64,000 bases of DNA from Campylobacter sp. CCS1377 (GTDB lineage: Bacteria; Campylobacterota; Campylobacteria; Campylobacterales; Campylobacteraceae), in assembly GCF_040008265.1 (NCBI RefSeq), contig NZ_CP155620.1:248001-312000 (forward strand), given 5' to 3'. The translations under genes and the position numbers were made by a program. Shown here in pieces: positions 43,584 through 54,307 of this stretch. Under the pieces are notes generated by a model. It made no database searches and was not told where the DNA came from. It saw only the letters and a list, made by a program, of their open reading frames with translations. Positions within the stretch are counted from its first letter, which is position 1. The number at the start of each line of letters is the position of its first letter.

Positions 43584-44245
43584 ATTTCAATTTGCATTTT
43601 TAAAGCATGCTCCCAAAAAGCACTTTCTAAACGCACTACATTGTAAAAAATTTCACTTAACTTTTTAAATTTTTCTTGTGATATTTTTTGAGTATAAGAA
43701 TTTAAAAATTCCTCAAATTCTTGAATTTCATTTTGAAATTCTTTGCCTGCGTAAGTTAAGATCCACTCCTTATAGGGATGATTTGCTAAATTTTTCTCTC
43801 CAAGTCTTTGATAAATTTCAGCTCCTATATAACCATAACCTATGGCACAAGCACTAAGAGCCACTAACATATCTAAAAAATCTCCGCTTTCGCCCACACT
43901 TAACATATAACGCGTATAAGCAATATTTACTATACTTTCATCTTTGACGCTTAAATTATCCGCATCAATGCCTAAATTTAAAATGCTTTTATGAAGTTCA
44001 ATTTCGCCTTCTATGATATAGTTTTGAAATTTCATAGCAAAACGCAATTCTTTTGCCGTATTTGCATTTAGTGCAAGTCTTGCATAACATTTTGCATAAT
44101 TGATCAGATAAATATAATCTTGTTTAAGATAAAAAAGAAAATTTTCTTTATTTAAACTTCCATTTTCTAATTTTTTTACAAATTCATGATGTAAATATTC
44201 ATCCCAAATTTTTGAATTTTCTTTTATAAGTTGTGAAAAAAGCAT
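43580..44245 (-). CDS. tenA: TenA/THI-4 family thiaminase II-like protein (Cj0440c type)
   Basis: 221 residues, all helical: HHEFVKKLENGSLNKENFLFYLKQDYIYL, CAIGYGYIGAEI with the conserved Cys, YKEWILTYAGKEF and the C-terminal FYNVVRLESAFWEHAL. TenA proteins hydrolyse amino-pyrimidine thiamin breakdown products for salvage. Start ATG at 44245 has AAGGA eight bases upstream; the longer frame is unlikely. In C. jejuni mfrABE lies between the fabG region and this gene; here it is absent. A Fur-like box and a palindrome lie between it and acpP. Confidence 0.88.
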   Translation of the reverse strand: MLFSQLIKENSKIWDEYLHHEFVKKLENGSLNKENFLFYLKQDYIYLINYAKCYARLALNANTAKELRFAMKFQNYIIEGEIELHKSILNLGIDADNLSVKDESIVNIAYTRYMLSVGESGDFLDMLVALSACAIGYGYIGAEIYQRLGEKNLANHPYKEWILTYAGKEFQNEIQEFEEFLNSYTQKISQEKFKKLSEIFYNVVRLESAFWEHALKMQIEI

Positions 44246-44267
44246 TATTTTGTCCTTAAAAATAAAA

Positions 44268-44284
44268 TTGATAATAATTATATT
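44268..44284. promoter_or_regulatory. Possible Fur box upstream of tenA
   Basis: TTGATAATAATTATATT matches the Fur consensus TTGATAATNATTATCAA over its first 14 positions but lacks the last three (13 of 16). It starts 23 bases upstream of the tenA ATG and covers a minus-strand TATAAT. Iron control of tenA is not known to me, so this is tentative. Confidence 0.4.
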
Positions 44285-44289
44285 ATACA

Positions 44290-44310
44290 TATAATTACTG
44301 AGTAATTATA
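44290..44310. promoter_or_regulatory. Palindromic operator candidate between tenA and acpP
   Basis: TATAATTAC and GTAATTATA are perfect 9-base inverted arms around TGA. This 21-base dyad lies in the 146-base divergent region, next to the Fur-like site, and has the shape of a TetR/MarR-type repressor site. It could also form an RNA hairpin, but no T-run follows. Confidence 0.5.
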
Positions 44311-44391
44311 AAATATTTTTTATTCCATTATATAATTTTTAGCTTTTTTTTAGTAAAATGGCATTTCGTTTATTTTATATAAGGAGAAAAA

Positions 44392-44625
44392 ATGGCAACT
44401 TTTGATGATGTAAAAGCTGTAGTAGTAGAACAATTAAGCGTAGATGCTGATTCTGTAAAAATGGAATCTAAAATCATTGAAGATTTAGGTGCGGATTCTT
44501 TAGATGTTGTAGAACTTGTAATGGCTTTGGAAGAAAAATTCGATGTGGAAATTCCAGATAGCGATGCTGAAAAATTAGTTAAAATCGAAGATGTGGTAAA
44601 TTATATCGATAATCTTCAAAAATAA
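44392..44625 (+). CDS. acpP: Acyl carrier protein
   Basis: 77 residues, acidic. The phosphopantetheine serine is in [16 protein letters not shown]. Carries growing acyl chains for fatty acid, lipid A and lipoyl synthesis. Strong AAGGAG site before the ATG at 44392; a TAAAAT at about 44353 may be the -10. fabF follows 33 bases later, accA just after, and fabG and fabI lie elsewhere in the window. Confidence 0.98.
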   Translation: MATFDDVKAVVVEQLSVDADSVKMESKIIEDLGADSLDVVELVMALEEKFDVEIPDSDAEKLVKIEDVVNYIDNLQK

Positions 44626-44658
44626 TTTTTACTTGTTTATTGTTTTAAGGAGAGCTGA

Positions 44659-45873
44659 TTGAGACGCGTTGTTGTTACGGGCATAGGCATGATTAATGCA
44701 TTGGGTTTAGATAAAAATACTTCTTTTAACGCAATTTGCGAAGGCAAAAGTGGCGTGAAAAAAATTACTCTTTTTGATACAAGTGATTTTCCAGTACAAA
44801 TTGCTGCCGAAATTAGCAATTTTGATCCTTTGGAATTTATTGATCCTAAGGAAGCTAAAAAAATGGATAGATTTATTCAGCTTGGCATTAAAGCCGCTAA
44901 GGAAGCTATGGAAGATGCTAAATTTGATGAGAAATTAGATAAAGAAGAATTTGGTGTTGTTTCGGCCGCTGGAATCGGTGGCTTGCCAAATATAGAAAAA
45001 AATTCAATTATTTGCTCTGAACGAGGACCGCGTAAAATTTCACCTTTTTTTATCCCTTCAGCTCTTGTGAATATGCTCGGAGGTCTCATTTCTATCGAGC
45101 ATGGACTTAAGGGTCCAAATATTTCTTGCGTAACTGCTTGTGCAGCAGGAACTCATGCTATAGGCGAGGCTTACAAAAGCATAGTCTTAGGCAATGCTGA
45201 AAAAATGTTAGTTATAGGTGCAGAGGCAGCTATTTGTCCAGTTGGCATTGGTGGATTTGCATCAATGAAGGCTTTATCAACAAGAAATGACGATCCTACT
45301 CGCGCTTCAAGACCTTTTGATAAGGAAAGAGATGGTTTTGTAATGGGCGAGGGTGCTGGTGCTTTAGTTTTTGAAGAATATGAAGCGGCAGTAAAAAGAG
45401 GGGCTAAAATTTATGCTGAGCTTGTTGGATTTGGTGAAAGTGCAGATGCGCACCACATTACCGCACCAACTTTAGATGGCCCTTTAAGAGCTATGAAAAA
45501 AGCTTTAAAAATGGCAGGAAATCCAAAAATAGACTATATCAATGCGCATGGAACTTCAACTCCCGTGAATGATAAAAATGAAACAGCAGCCATTAAGGAG
45601 CTTTTTGGAAATGAAATTCCAGCCATAAGTTCGACTAAAGGTCAAATAGGACATTGCTTGGGTGCTGCTGGTGCTATTGAAGCTGTTATTAGCATTATGG
45701 CTTTAGATCAAGGTTTGATTCCTCCAACTATCAATCAATTTGTTAAAGATGAAGAGTGTGATTTGGATTATGTGCCAAATTCAGCAAGAAAAGCAGATTT
45801 AAAAGTGGTGATGAGTAATTCTTTTGGCTTTGGTGGCACAAATGGTTGTGTAGTATTTAAAAAAGTAGATTGA
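44659..45873 (+). CDS. fabF: Beta-ketoacyl-ACP synthase II
   Basis: 404 residues, thiolase fold. Active-site Cys in [12 protein letters not shown], His in [13 protein letters not shown] and His in [12 protein letters not shown]. Condenses malonyl-ACP with acyl-ACP. The start is TTG at 44659 after AAGGAGAG, giving [16 protein letters not shown] as in C. jejuni; there is no ATG until within this conserved start. accA begins 1 base after its stop. Confidence 0.97.
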   Translation: MRRVVVTGIGMINALGLDKNTSFNAICEGKSGVKKITLFDTSDFPVQIAAEISNFDPLEFIDPKEAKKMDRFIQLGIKAAKEAMEDAKFDEKLDKEEFGVVSAAGIGGLPNIEKNSIICSERGPRKISPFFIPSALVNMLGGLISIEHGLKGPNISCVTACAAGTHAIGEAYKSIVLGNAEKMLVIGAEAAICPVGIGGFASMKALSTRNDDPTRASRPFDKERDGFVMGEGAGALVFEEYEAAVKRGAKIYAELVGFGESADAHHITAPTLDGPLRAMKKALKMAGNPKIDYINAHGTSTPVNDKNETAAIKELFGNEIPAISSTKGQIGHCLGAAGAIEAVISIMALDQGLIPPTINQFVKDEECDLDYVPNSARKADLKVVMSNSFGFGGTNGCVVFKKVD

Positions 45874-45874
45874 T

Positions 45875-46816
45875 ATGGCTTCTTATTTAGATTTTGAAAA
45901 AAATATTAAACAAATTGATGAAGATATCATTAATGCTCAAATCAAAGGAGATTTTGAAGCGGTTGCAATTTTGCAGAAAAATTTAGAAAAAGAAATTGCA
46001 AAAACTTATAAAAATTTAAGTGATTTTGGGCGTTTGCAACTCGCAAGACATCCAGATCGCCCTTATGCTTTGGATTATATTAATGCAATTTTAACTGATG
46101 CTTATGAGATACATGGAGATAGAGCTTATAGAGATGATCCCGCTATAGTTTGTTATGCAGGTTATTTAGGTGGAAAAAAGATTATAGTTATAGGAGAGCA
46201 AAAAGGGCGTGGAACCAAGGAGAAAATTGCAAGAAACTTTGGTATGCCTCATCCTGAAGGCTATCGCAAGGCTTTAAGGGTTGCAAGACTTGCCGAAAAA
46301 TTTGAAATTCCTATCTTGTTTTTAATTGACACTCCAGGTGCTTATCCTGGTGTTGGAGCTGAAGAGCGTGGGCAGAGTGAGGCTATCGCAACAAATTTAT
46401 ATGAACTTAGTGATCTTAAGACCATTACTATTGCAGTTGTTATTGGCGAAGGTGGAAGTGGTGGAGCTTTGGCTATTGGGGTTGTTGATAAGCTCGCTAT
46501 GATGAAAAACTCTGTTTTTTCTGTCATTTCTCCTGAGGGTTGTGCGGCTATACTTTGGAATGATCCGACAAAAAGTGAAGCTGCAACTAAGGCAATGAAA
46601 GTTACAGCTGATGATCTTAAAACTCAAGGTTTGATTGATGATGTGATTGAAGAACCTGTAAATGGAGCTCATAGAGATAAAGATGGAGCAGCGGTGGCTA
46701 TAGTGAATTATGTTGTTAAAGCTATCGAAGAATTAGAAAATACAGATAAAAGAGAATTGGTTGCCAATAGAATGCAAAAAATTTTAAAACTTGGAGCTTT
46801 TAAAGAAGAAGATTAA
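45875..46816 (+). CDS. accA: Acetyl-CoA carboxylase carboxyltransferase subunit alpha
   Basis: 313 residues with the carboxyltransferase features [41 protein letters not shown] and [22 protein letters not shown]. With AccD it transfers the carboxyl group from biotin to acetyl-CoA, forming malonyl-CoA. Last gene of the acpP-fabF-accA operon; its stop overlaps the end of waaM on the other strand by 4 bases, so there is no room for a terminator between them. Confidence 0.97.
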   Translation: MASYLDFEKNIKQIDEDIINAQIKGDFEAVAILQKNLEKEIAKTYKNLSDFGRLQLARHPDRPYALDYINAILTDAYEIHGDRAYRDDPAIVCYAGYLGGKKIIVIGEQKGRGTKEKIARNFGMPHPEGYRKALRVARLAEKFEIPILFLIDTPGAYPGVGAEERGQSEAIATNLYELSDLKTITIAVVIGEGGSGGALAIGVVDKLAMMKNSVFSVISPEGCAAILWNDPTKSEAATKAMKVTADDLKTQGLIDDVIEEPVNGAHRDKDGAAVAIVNYVVKAIEELENTDKRELVANRMQKILKLGAFKEED

Positions 46817-47691
46817 TCATAAGCTTGACTATGAAATCTTTTAAATCTTTTGTGGAAAAAGAAGTATTCGTCAGGTTTAAATTTAATCATTTCTTCGCAG
46901 CATTTTGCTTGGTATAAAGTTAATTCTTCAATACTATGATTATTCGCGTCCATAGGCTTAAAACATTTGATATTATAACCCTTATTTTCGTTTTTATAGA
47001 TAAAAGAAGGAATGATTAAGGCATTGGTTTTTTTTGCAAGAACACTAGCACCAACTATAAAATTAACTTTATGACCAAAAAAATTAAGCACCATGCTTTC
47101 ATTATCCGTCGCATCTTGATCGGTTAAAATTCCCAAAGTTCTTTTATTTTTTAAACAAGAAAACATTTTTTTCAATCCACCAAATTTATTAATGAGTTCA
47201 ATATTAAATTGGGTGCGATTTTTGCTTAAAATTTTATCCATAATTTTACTATCTAAAGCCCTCCCAACTATGGAAATAGCACCAAATTTGGCTGCATAGG
47301 CCAAAGAGCTTAATTCCCAATTTCCATAATGAGCTGTTATTAAAATGATGGGTTTTTTGCTTTCTAAAGATTGTTTTAGAAAATCTTCGTTTTCAAAAAT
47401 AACTTTTTTTAATACTTCTTCTTTACTGATATTTTGATTTTTAATAAAATCAATGCCAAAATCAGTGAAATTTTGATAAATTTTTAACGCGATTTCATCT
47501 CTTTGTTTTTTATTTTTTTCAGGGAAGCAAAATTGCAAATTTGTATCAATGATTTTTCTGTGTTTTTTATTGCACCAAAAGGTGATTCTAGCAATGGTTT
47601 TGGCAATGAAATTTAAAATAAAATCAGGAAAAAAATTCACACAGAATTTTAAAATACAATAAAGACTTAAGTATAAGTAATTTTTATCCAT
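46813..47691 (-). CDS. waaM: Lipid A late acyltransferase
   Basis: 292 residues of the LpxL/HtrB family. A hydrophobic N-terminal anchor (about 5-33) is followed by [16 protein letters not shown] with the HxxxxE catalytic pair, then [11 protein letters not shown]. Adds a secondary acyl chain to lipid A using acyl-ACP. Overlaps waaC by 8 bases, as in C. jejuni (waaC-waaM). In C. jejuni the LOS glycosyltransferase cluster follows waaM; here accA follows on the opposite strand instead. Confidence 0.94.
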   Translation of the reverse strand: MDKNYLYLSLYCILKFCVNFFPDFILNFIAKTIARITFWCNKKHRKIIDTNLQFCFPEKNKKQRDEIALKIYQNFTDFGIDFIKNQNISKEEVLKKVIFENEDFLKQSLESKKPIILITAHYGNWELSSLAYAAKFGAISIVGRALDSKIMDKILSKNRTQFNIELINKFGGLKKMFSCLKNKRTLGILTDQDATDNESMVLNFFGHKVNFIVGASVLAKKTNALIIPSFIYKNENKGYNIKCFKPMDANNHSIEELTLYQAKCCEEMIKFKPDEYFFFHKRFKRFHSQAYD

Positions 47692-48709
47692 TTAAAAGTT
47701 CCTTAACAAGCTTTAAGATATCTTCTTCATCAATACGCGAAATGCAAAAATCACTTTTATCAAGATATTTAGCATTGGGGATTTTTTTACCAGAATCAAT
47801 GATTTTATTGATGGGTGTTGCAAAAGCATTGCGTTGGCTTGGAGTTGCACCAAAAATGGTAATTGACGGCTTATTCATAGCAAAGGCTAGATGAGTAGGA
47901 CCACTATCATTGCCAATAATAAGATCCATTATTTTTGTAACAGCTATTAATTCCTGTAAATTGAGTTTTGGCAAGATAGAAATTTGATTTTGTGCAATAA
48001 GATTAAAAGCAACAAGATCTTGTGCAAATTTTAATTCTTTATCATTGCCCCAAGCTAAGAAAATTTTTGACTCGGGATAATTATCAATAATGAGTTTGCA
48101 AAGTATGGCTAATTTTTCTTTAGGATAAATTTTATTTTCCTCGCTTGAACCCACATGGATAAGAATGTTATGTTGATTTTCTGAAAGCTTTAGTATTGTT
48201 GAAAGTTTTTCTTTAAGTTCCTCATCTGCTTTAAAACAAGGGTTTTTAAATTTGATATCTTGTAGAGTAAATTCTTGATTAAAGGCAAAAGAAGTTAAAG
48301 AAAGATAGCGGATAAAAACATTTTCATTATAGCTAATATCTAGTTTATATTCATAAAAATTGCTTGCGAATGCTTCTTTAAGACCTACTTTATCATATCC
48401 AAAGATATTTGAACCAAGCATTCTTGCACTAAGTGCTGATTTGATAAGCCCTTGAAAATCTAAGATCATATCATAATGGTTTTTTCGTGCTTTTAAAATC
48501 AAAGCTAAAGTTTTTTGAATTTTTTTATCTTTCAAAGGTAAAGCGTAAATATGATCGATAAGAGAATGATTTTGCAATAAATCTTTAAATCTTTCGTCAA
48601 CAAACCAGTCAATGCTAGCTTTTGGATTAATTTTTTTTATAAATTGTAAAACTATACTCGTTTGTATAATATCGCCTAGAGCAGATAGTCGAATAATTGC
48701 TATTTTCAT
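47684..48709 (-). CDS. waaC: Lipopolysaccharide heptosyltransferase I
   Basis: 341 residues, GT9 family, GT-B fold. MKIAIIRLSALGDIIQT at the start and NDSGPTHLAFAMNKPSITIFG near residue 270 are the acceptor and nucleotide-sugar sites. Adds the first L,D-heptose to Kdo of the LOS core. ATG at 48709; divergent from the exonuclease gene across 66 bases. The second heptosyltransferase (waaF) is not in this window. Confidence 0.95.
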   Translation of the reverse strand: MKIAIIRLSALGDIIQTSIVLQFIKKINPKASIDWFVDERFKDLLQNHSLIDHIYALPLKDKKIQKTLALILKARKNHYDMILDFQGLIKSALSARMLGSNIFGYDKVGLKEAFASNFYEYKLDISYNENVFIRYLSLTSFAFNQEFTLQDIKFKNPCFKADEELKEKLSTILKLSENQHNILIHVGSSEENKIYPKEKLAILCKLIIDNYPESKIFLAWGNDKELKFAQDLVAFNLIAQNQISILPKLNLQELIAVTKIMDLIIGNDSGPTHLAFAMNKPSITIFGATPSQRNAFATPINKIIDSGKKIPNAKYLDKSDFCISRIDEEDILKLVKELLNG

Positions 48710-48775
48710 TAATTGATAACTTTGTCTTGAAATTTTGTTATGATTTTAACAAAATATTTTAAAGAAAGGTAAAAA

Positions 48776-49576
48776 ATGGCAAAAAATGAAGGATATATTT
48801 GTGTGTTTGATTGTGAAAGCATTCCTGATACTGAACTCATTAGAAAAAATTTAGCTTTTGAAGGTAGTGATTTAGAAGTAAGTTTAAAGGCGCTTGAGTG
48901 GCAAAAAGAACAAAGCGGAAATGAATTTTTACCTTTGCCTTTTCATAAAATTGTCAGCATCTGTGCTGTTGTGAGTGATAGTTTTGGCAGGTTTATTAAG
49001 GTGAATAAAATTGATGGCGATGATGAAGAGAGCATGATAAGGAATTTTTTCAATTTCATCGAAAAACAACCCAAGCTTGTAAGCTTTAATGGTAAAAATT
49101 ATGATATGCCTGTTTTGGTTTTAAGGGCATTAAAATACAATATTAAGGCAAGCACCTATCTTGATACAATAAGCGATAAATGGAATAATTACAAAACGCG
49201 TTTTTCAGAGCTTAAGCATTGTGATTTGTTTGAATCTTTGGGCGGTACAAGGGGTTTAAGGCTTGATTTGATTTGTTCTATGGCAGGGCTTCCTGGGAAG
49301 TATGAAGTGCATGGCGATGAAGTGATGACTTTATTTTATAATAAAGAGTATGAAAAAATTCATGAATACTGCGAAAGTGATGTTTTAAATACTTATATGC
49401 TGTATTTAAAATATGAATTAATTAAGGGAAATTTATGTGAAAGTGATTATGTGGATTTTTTAAATTTAATGGTTGAATATTTAAAAAAGGAAAAAAAACA
49501 CAGAAATTATGTCGAGATTTTCTCTACTTGTGCTCAAAATGAGATTGAGAAATTTATTTTAAAGAAAGATGATTAA
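48776..49576 (+). CDS. DEDDy 3'-5' exonuclease (PolB-exonuclease-like; Cj1132c type)
   Basis: 266 residues. Exo I FDCESIPDTE, Exo II VSFNGKNYDMPVLVLR and Exo III HEYCESDVLNTYMLYLKYE (Tyr-x3-Asp) fit the family of predicted 3'-5' exonucleases related to DNA polymerase B. No polymerase domain is present. It separates waaC from gne here as in C. jejuni. The C-terminal 50 residues (YLKKEKKHRNYVEIFSTC) are unassigned. A nucleic-acid trimming role is expected. Confidence 0.86.
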   Translation: MAKNEGYICVFDCESIPDTELIRKNLAFEGSDLEVSLKALEWQKEQSGNEFLPLPFHKIVSICAVVSDSFGRFIKVNKIDGDDEESMIRNFFNFIEKQPKLVSFNGKNYDMPVLVLRALKYNIKASTYLDTISDKWNNYKTRFSELKHCDLFESLGGTRGLRLDLICSMAGLPGKYEVHGDEVMTLFYNKEYEKIHEYCESDVLNTYMLYLKYELIKGNLCESDYVDFLNLMVEYLKKEKKHRNYVEIFSTCAQNEIEKFILKKDD

Positions 49577-49582
49577 GAAAAA

Positions 49583-49588
49583 TATAAT
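49583..49588 (+). promoter_or_regulatory. -10 element upstream of gne/pgl
   Basis: TATAAT at 49583-49588, 40 bases before the gne ATG, with no clear -35 box. It lies just after the exonuclease stop and would start the long pgl transcript. The next possible promoter within the locus is before pglE. Confidence 0.45.
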
Positions 49589-49627
49589 AGAATATTTTTT
49601 TATCTTTATTATCGCAAGGATTTAATT

Positions 49628-50614
49628 ATGAAAATTTTAATTTCAGGCGGAGCAGGTTATATAGGCTCGCATACCTTAAAACAATTTTTAGAAACAAATC
49701 ATGAAATTTGTGTTTTGGATAATTTATCTAAGGGTTCTAAAATCGCATTAGATGATTTGCAAAAAATAAAGAAATTTAAATTTTTCGAACAAGATTTAAG
49801 TGATTTTATGGGTGTTAAAGAAATTTTTAAGCAAGAAAAATTTGATGCTGTTGTGCATTTTGCAGCAAGCATTGAAGTGCCTGAAAGTATGCAAAATCCT
49901 TTGAAATATTATATGAATAACACTGTTAATACTACAAATTTAATTCAAACTTGTATAGAAAATAATACTAATAATTTCATCTTTTCTTCTACTGCGGCCA
50001 CTTATGGCGAGCCACAGAATTCTGTTGTGAATGAAAATAGTTCTTTAGCGCCGATCAATCCTTATGGTATGAGTAAATTGATGAGTGAAAAAGTTTTAAA
50101 AGATGCTAATATGGCACATCCTGAATTTAAGTATTGTATTTTAAGATATTTTAATGTCGCAGGAGCTTGCAATACTTATCCTATTGGCCAACGCTATCCT
50201 AAGGCGACTTTACTCATTAAAGTAGCTGCTGAGTGTGCTGCAGGCAAAAGGGATAAATTGTTTATTTTTGGCGATGATTATAATACTAAAGATGGCACTT
50301 GTATTAGAGATTATATCCATGTTGATGATATTTCGAGTGCGCATTTAGCAGGGCTTGAATATTTACAAAATAATCAAAGCGATATTTTTAATGTCGGTTA
50401 TGGTCATGGTTTTAGCGTTAAAGAAGTGATAGAAACGATGAAAAAAGTTAGCGGGGTAGATTTTAAGGTTGAGCTTGCTCCGCGTCGCGCAGGAGATCCA
50501 TCGGTACTTATTTCTGATGCTTCGAAAATAAGATCTAAAACTTCGTGGAAACCAAAATACGATGATTTGGAATTAATTTGTAAAAGTGCCTATGAGTGGG
50601 AGAAGCAGTGCTAA
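49628..50614 (+). CDS. gne: UDP-GlcNAc/Glc 4-epimerase Gne
   Basis: 328 residues, extended short-chain dehydrogenase. NAD-binding [14 protein letters not shown], catalytic [10 protein letters not shown] and Tyr-x3-Lys in [12 protein letters not shown]. Makes UDP-GalNAc (and UDP-Gal) for the N-glycan, LOS and capsule. In C. jejuni this epimerase is required by all three. First gene of the pgl operon; the pglK GTG start lies inside its last codons. Confidence 0.94.
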   Translation: MKILISGGAGYIGSHTLKQFLETNHEICVLDNLSKGSKIALDDLQKIKKFKFFEQDLSDFMGVKEIFKQEKFDAVVHFAASIEVPESMQNPLKYYMNNTVNTTNLIQTCIENNTNNFIFSSTAATYGEPQNSVVNENSSLAPINPYGMSKLMSEKVLKDANMAHPEFKYCILRYFNVAGACNTYPIGQRYPKATLLIKVAAECAAGKRDKLFIFGDDYNTKDGTCIRDYIHVDDISSAHLAGLEYLQNNQSDIFNVGYGHGFSVKEVIETMKKVSGVDFKVELAPRRAGDPSVLISDASKIRSKTSWKPKYDDLELICKSAYEWEKQC

Positions 50615-52311
50615 AAAAATTATTTTTTATTTTAAGTAAAAAAGATAAGAAATTTTTATTTTTTTTATTGCTTTTTTCTATACTTATTTCTTTTATGGAA
50701 AGCTTTGCGATCTCTTTAGTTATGCCTTTTGTGTCCATAGCAAGTGATTTTTCCTTGTTTGAAAAAAATCAGTATTTAAAAGCTTTTTATTCTCATTTTA
50801 ATGTGCCAATTTATGAATTTGTGGTGTATTTTGGCTTCGCTTTAATTGTTTTTTATATTTTTAGAGCTTTGTTGAATGCTTATTATTTTCATTTATTGGC
50901 TAAATTTTCTAAGGGTAGATATCATACTATTGCTCATAAGGTTTTTGCTAAATTTTTGCATTTTGATTATGAAAAATTCACACAAAAAAATCATTCTGAT
51001 CTCTTAAAAACCATCACTCAAGAAGCGTATAATTTAAGCACGATGATAGCATCGTTTTTGCTTATGATGAGTGAAATTTTTGTGATTTTATTGATCTATA
51101 GTTTAATGCTTTTGATTGATTATAAAATCACTTTATTTTTAAGCATTTTTTTGGGTTTAAATGGTTTTATTTTAGTAAAAGTGCTTTCTCCTATGATTAA
51201 AAAAGCAGGTAAAAAACGCGAAGAGGCTATGAGAAATTTTTTTGAAATTTTAGCAACAAATTTAAATAATTTTAAATTAATCAAATTAAAAACCAAAGAA
51301 GATGGGGTATTAAAACTCTTTGAAAATCAAAGTATGGATTTTTCAAGGGCAAATATTACCAATGAAAGTGTTAATGCTATGCCTAGAATTTATCTTGAAG
51401 GCGTGGGTTTTTGTGTTTTGGTGTTTATTGTTGTGTTTTTGGTTTTAAAGACTAAGAGTGATATTTCAAGTATTTTGGCTATGATTTCTATGTTTGTTCT
51501 AGCACTTTATCGTTTGATGCCAAGTGCAAATCGCATCATTAATGCTTATCATGACTTGTTATATTATAGGAATTCACTTGATATAATTTATGATGTTTTA
51601 AAAGAGAAAGAAGAGCATTTAGGTAATGAAAATATAGAATTTAAAAAGCATATTAAATTAAAAAATCTTTCTTTTGCTTATGAGGGTAAGCCAAATTTAT
51701 TAAAAGATATTAATTTAGAGATAAAAAAAGGAGAAAAAATAGCTTTCATTGGCGAGAGTGGTTGTGGGAAAAGTACTTTGGTTGATTTAATCATTGGGCT
51801 TTTAAATCCAAATTCGGGAGAAATTTTAATTGATGATAAAAAATTAAATTCTAACACCTTTAAAAAATATCGCCAAAAAATAGGTTATATTCCGCAAAAT
51901 ATTTATCTTTTCAATGATAGCATTGCTAAAAATATCACTTTTGGTGATGAAGTAGATGAGAAATTAATGCAAAAGGTTATTTTGCAAGCTAATTTAGACA
52001 AATTTATAAACAATTTACCCCACAAAGCGCAGACAAAAGTTGGCGATGGGGGAAATAATCTAAGCGGAGGACAAAAGCAACGCATTGCTATTGCAAGAGC
52101 TCTCTATCTAAGTCCTGAAATTTTAGTTCTTGATGAAGCCACTTCTGCGCTTGATACTCAAAGTGAAGAAAAAATTATGGATGAAATTTATAAAATTTCA
52201 AAAGATAAAACCGTAATTATCATTGCGCACCGACTTTCTACCATAACAAAATGCGATAAAATTTATAAGATAGAGCATGGAAAATTAACGCTAGAGCAGG
52301 GTTTGTTATGA
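50608..52311 (+). CDS. pglK: Lipid-linked oligosaccharide flippase PglK
   Basis: 567 residues. The N-terminal ABC membrane domain has six helices (about 15-310); the ATPase domain has Walker [10 protein letters not shown], signature LSGGQKQR and Walker [10 protein letters not shown]. It flips undecaprenyl-diphosphate heptasaccharide to the periplasm using ATP. I start it at GTG 50608 ([15 protein letters not shown]), the conserved start with GGAG upstream, rather than the ATG at 50596 inside gne. Confidence 0.95.
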   Translation: MLKKLFFILSKKDKKFLFFLLLFSILISFMESFAISLVMPFVSIASDFSLFEKNQYLKAFYSHFNVPIYEFVVYFGFALIVFYIFRALLNAYYFHLLAKFSKGRYHTIAHKVFAKFLHFDYEKFTQKNHSDLLKTITQEAYNLSTMIASFLLMMSEIFVILLIYSLMLLIDYKITLFLSIFLGLNGFILVKVLSPMIKKAGKKREEAMRNFFEILATNLNNFKLIKLKTKEDGVLKLFENQSMDFSRANITNESVNAMPRIYLEGVGFCVLVFIVVFLVLKTKSDISSILAMISMFVLALYRLMPSANRIINAYHDLLYYRNSLDIIYDVLKEKEEHLGNENIEFKKHIKLKNLSFAYEGKPNLLKDINLEIKKGEKIAFIGESGCGKSTLVDLIIGLLNPNSGEILIDDKKLNSNTFKKYRQKIGYIPQNIYLFNDSIAKNITFGDEVDEKLMQKVILQANLDKFINNLPHKAQTKVGDGGNNLSGGQKQRIAIARALYLSPEILVLDEATSALDTQSEEKIMDEIYKISKDKTVIIIAHRLSTITKCDKIYKIEHGKLTLEQGLL

Positions 52312-53375
52312 AAATTACTTTTATCATTTCAACTTTAAATTCGGGAGGAGCTGAAAGGGTTTTGGTTACTTTAGCAAATGAATTTTGCAAAAATCATGAA
52401 GTTAAAATTATTAAATTCAATCAAGAAAAATCTTTCTATCCTTTAAATGAAAGCGTAGAAGTAAAATCTCTACCTTATTTTAAAAACCAAAATTTAAAGG
52501 ATAGAATTTTGGCTAGAATTTATAGGTTTTTCGCCCTAAGAAAAGCAATGTTAGAAGATAATGCAGATATTTTTATTTCTTTTTTGGATACGACAAATAT
52601 TGCTTGTATTTTTGCAAAATGGGGTATAAAAACCCCTTTGATTATCAGCGAGCATAGTCATCAAAGTTATTTAAAGTCTAAAATTTGGCGTTTTTTAAGA
52701 AGAATAAGCTTTGGGTATTGCAATGCTTTGTGTGTTTTGGGAAGTAGTGATAAAAAATATTATGAAAAATTTGTTAAAAATGTAAAAGTTCTTTTAAATC
52801 CTTGTCATTTTACTTTGAGTGATAAAACGGATATAAAAAAGGAAAAAATTGTTATTTTTGTGGGAAGATTAGATGAGAATAAAAATGCCTCCATGTTTAT
52901 TAGAGCGGTGAAGAATTTGAATTTAGAGCTTAGGCAAAAATATCGTTTTTGCATTGCAGGAGAGGGTGTTTTAAGGCAAAATTTGGAAAATGAAGCAAAA
53001 ATTGCTGGTGTGAATATAGAATTTTTAGGGCGTGTTGAGGATATGAAAAGTCTTTATCAAAGAGCTGAAATTCTTTGTCTTTGTTCTTTTGTGGAAGGTT
53101 TGCCTACAGTTTTGATAGAAAGTTTGTTTTTTGATGTATTAAGAATTAGTACAGATTATACGGATGGGGCAAGAGATTTAATTGCTGATGAAAAAGATGG
53201 TTTTATCGTGCCCAAAAATGATGATTTAGCTTTAAGTCAAAGCCTAACTCGTGTAATGGAAAATAAAAATTTAAGAGAAAAAATACTTGCAAATGCTAGT
53301 AAAAAATGCAAAGAATTTGATACTGGTTTTATAGCCAGTCAATGGCTAGATCTCATTGAAGAGGTTAGAAAATGA
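52308..53375 (+). CDS. pglH: GalNAc polymerase PglH
   Basis: 355 residues, GT4 family retaining glycosyltransferase. [19 protein letters not shown] at the start, [17 protein letters not shown] and [17 protein letters not shown] with the E-x7-E motif. In C. jejuni it adds three alpha-1,4-GalNAc residues and counts them by product inhibition. Overlaps pglK and pglI by 4 bases. Confidence 0.93.
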   Translation: MKITFIISTLNSGGAERVLVTLANEFCKNHEVKIIKFNQEKSFYPLNESVEVKSLPYFKNQNLKDRILARIYRFFALRKAMLEDNADIFISFLDTTNIACIFAKWGIKTPLIISEHSHQSYLKSKIWRFLRRISFGYCNALCVLGSSDKKYYEKFVKNVKVLLNPCHFTLSDKTDIKKEKIVIFVGRLDENKNASMFIRAVKNLNLELRQKYRFCIAGEGVLRQNLENEAKIAGVNIEFLGRVEDMKSLYQRAEILCLCSFVEGLPTVLIESLFFDVLRISTDYTDGARDLIADEKDGFIVPKNDDLALSQSLTRVMENKNLREKILANASKKCKEFDTGFIASQWLDLIEEVRK

Positions 53376-54307
53376 GTGTGTTTTTAAGCGTTATTATCCC
53401 TACTTTTAATCGTGCGAATTTATTAAAAAAAGCTATAAAAAGTGTGCAAAATCAAGATTTTAAAGACCTAGAAATTATAATAAGTGATGATCATTCTAAA
53501 GATGAAAGCGCTAAACTTGTGCAAGAATTGCAAAAAGAAGATGCACGCATTAGGTATGTTTTAAATACAAAATACAAGCAAGGTCCTAATGGCAACAAAA
53601 ACAACGGTCTTGATGAGGCTAGGGGCGAATTTGTTATGATTTTAGATGATGATGATGAACTTTTGCCATATACACTTGATATTTTAATTGAAAAGTTAAA
53701 ATCAGGATACGATCATGTTTTTGGCAATTGTTTGATTGAAGAGAATTCAAAACTTAGTGATAAATTTAGCGGAAGGGGTCTTGAAAAAGATTGCGAAGTA
53801 AGCAAAAAAGACTTTTTGATGGCAAAGTTTAGTGGGGAATTTTTATCTGTTTTTAGAAAGTCTTTGCTTAAAAATCATCGTTTTAATGAAAATTTTTATG
53901 GCAATGAAGCCACTCTTTGGGTACATTTATATGAGAGCAAAAGTTTTTATATTCATAAGGCTTTTAGAATTTATAGGATTAACCGCGATGATAGTGTAAC
54001 AAAAGCTGCATCAAAAAATGCTTTTAGGGTTTATCTTGGTTATTTAGAACTGGCTAAAATTTTAGAAAAAGAACTTCAAATTTCTAAAGATAATGACTAT
54101 AAAAGCCAATGTGCGATGTATTATAAAATGGCTGCTTATTATGCAAAATTGGCAAAAGAATTTAAGAAAATGTATTTTTGCTTGTTTAAAAGCTTAAAAA
54201 TCAAATTCAATACCCCTGCTTTGATTCTTTTAGCATTAAGCATAGTGCCAAATAGCTTAATTATTTTTTTATCAAAAATTAGAGTGAGATTAGCATGCAA
54301 AAATTAG
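53372..54307 (+). CDS. pglI: Glucosyl branching transferase PglI
   Basis: 311 residues, GT2 family. VIIPTFNRANLLKKAIKSVQ, ISDDHSKDES and the D-x-D motif in FVMILDDDDELLPYT. C. jejuni PglI adds the single beta-1,3-glucose branch from UDP-Glc, the last step. The C-terminal segment (ALILLALSIVPNSLIIFLS) may attach to the membrane. Its stop overlaps the pglJ start by 13 bases. Confidence 0.92.
   Translation: MSVFLSVIIPTFNRANLLKKAIKSVQNQDFKDLEIIISDDHSKDESAKLVQELQKEDARIRYVLNTKYKQGPNGNKNNGLDEARGEFVMILDDDDELLPYTLDILIEKLKSGYDHVFGNCLIEENSKLSDKFSGRGLEKDCEVSKKDFLMAKFSGEFLSVFRKSLLKNHRFNENFYGNEATLWVHLYESKSFYIHKAFRIYRINRDDSVTKAASKNAFRVYLGYLELAKILEKELQISKDNDYKSQCAMYYKMAAYYAKLAKEFKKMYFCLFKSLKIKFNTPALILLALSIVPNSLIIFLSKIRVRLACKN

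Noticed and set aside
44246-44391. TPP riboswitch before tenA
   Set aside because: A CTGAG occurs, but the paired conserved elements of a thiamin riboswitch are not present and the CTGAG is part of a perfect DNA dyad.
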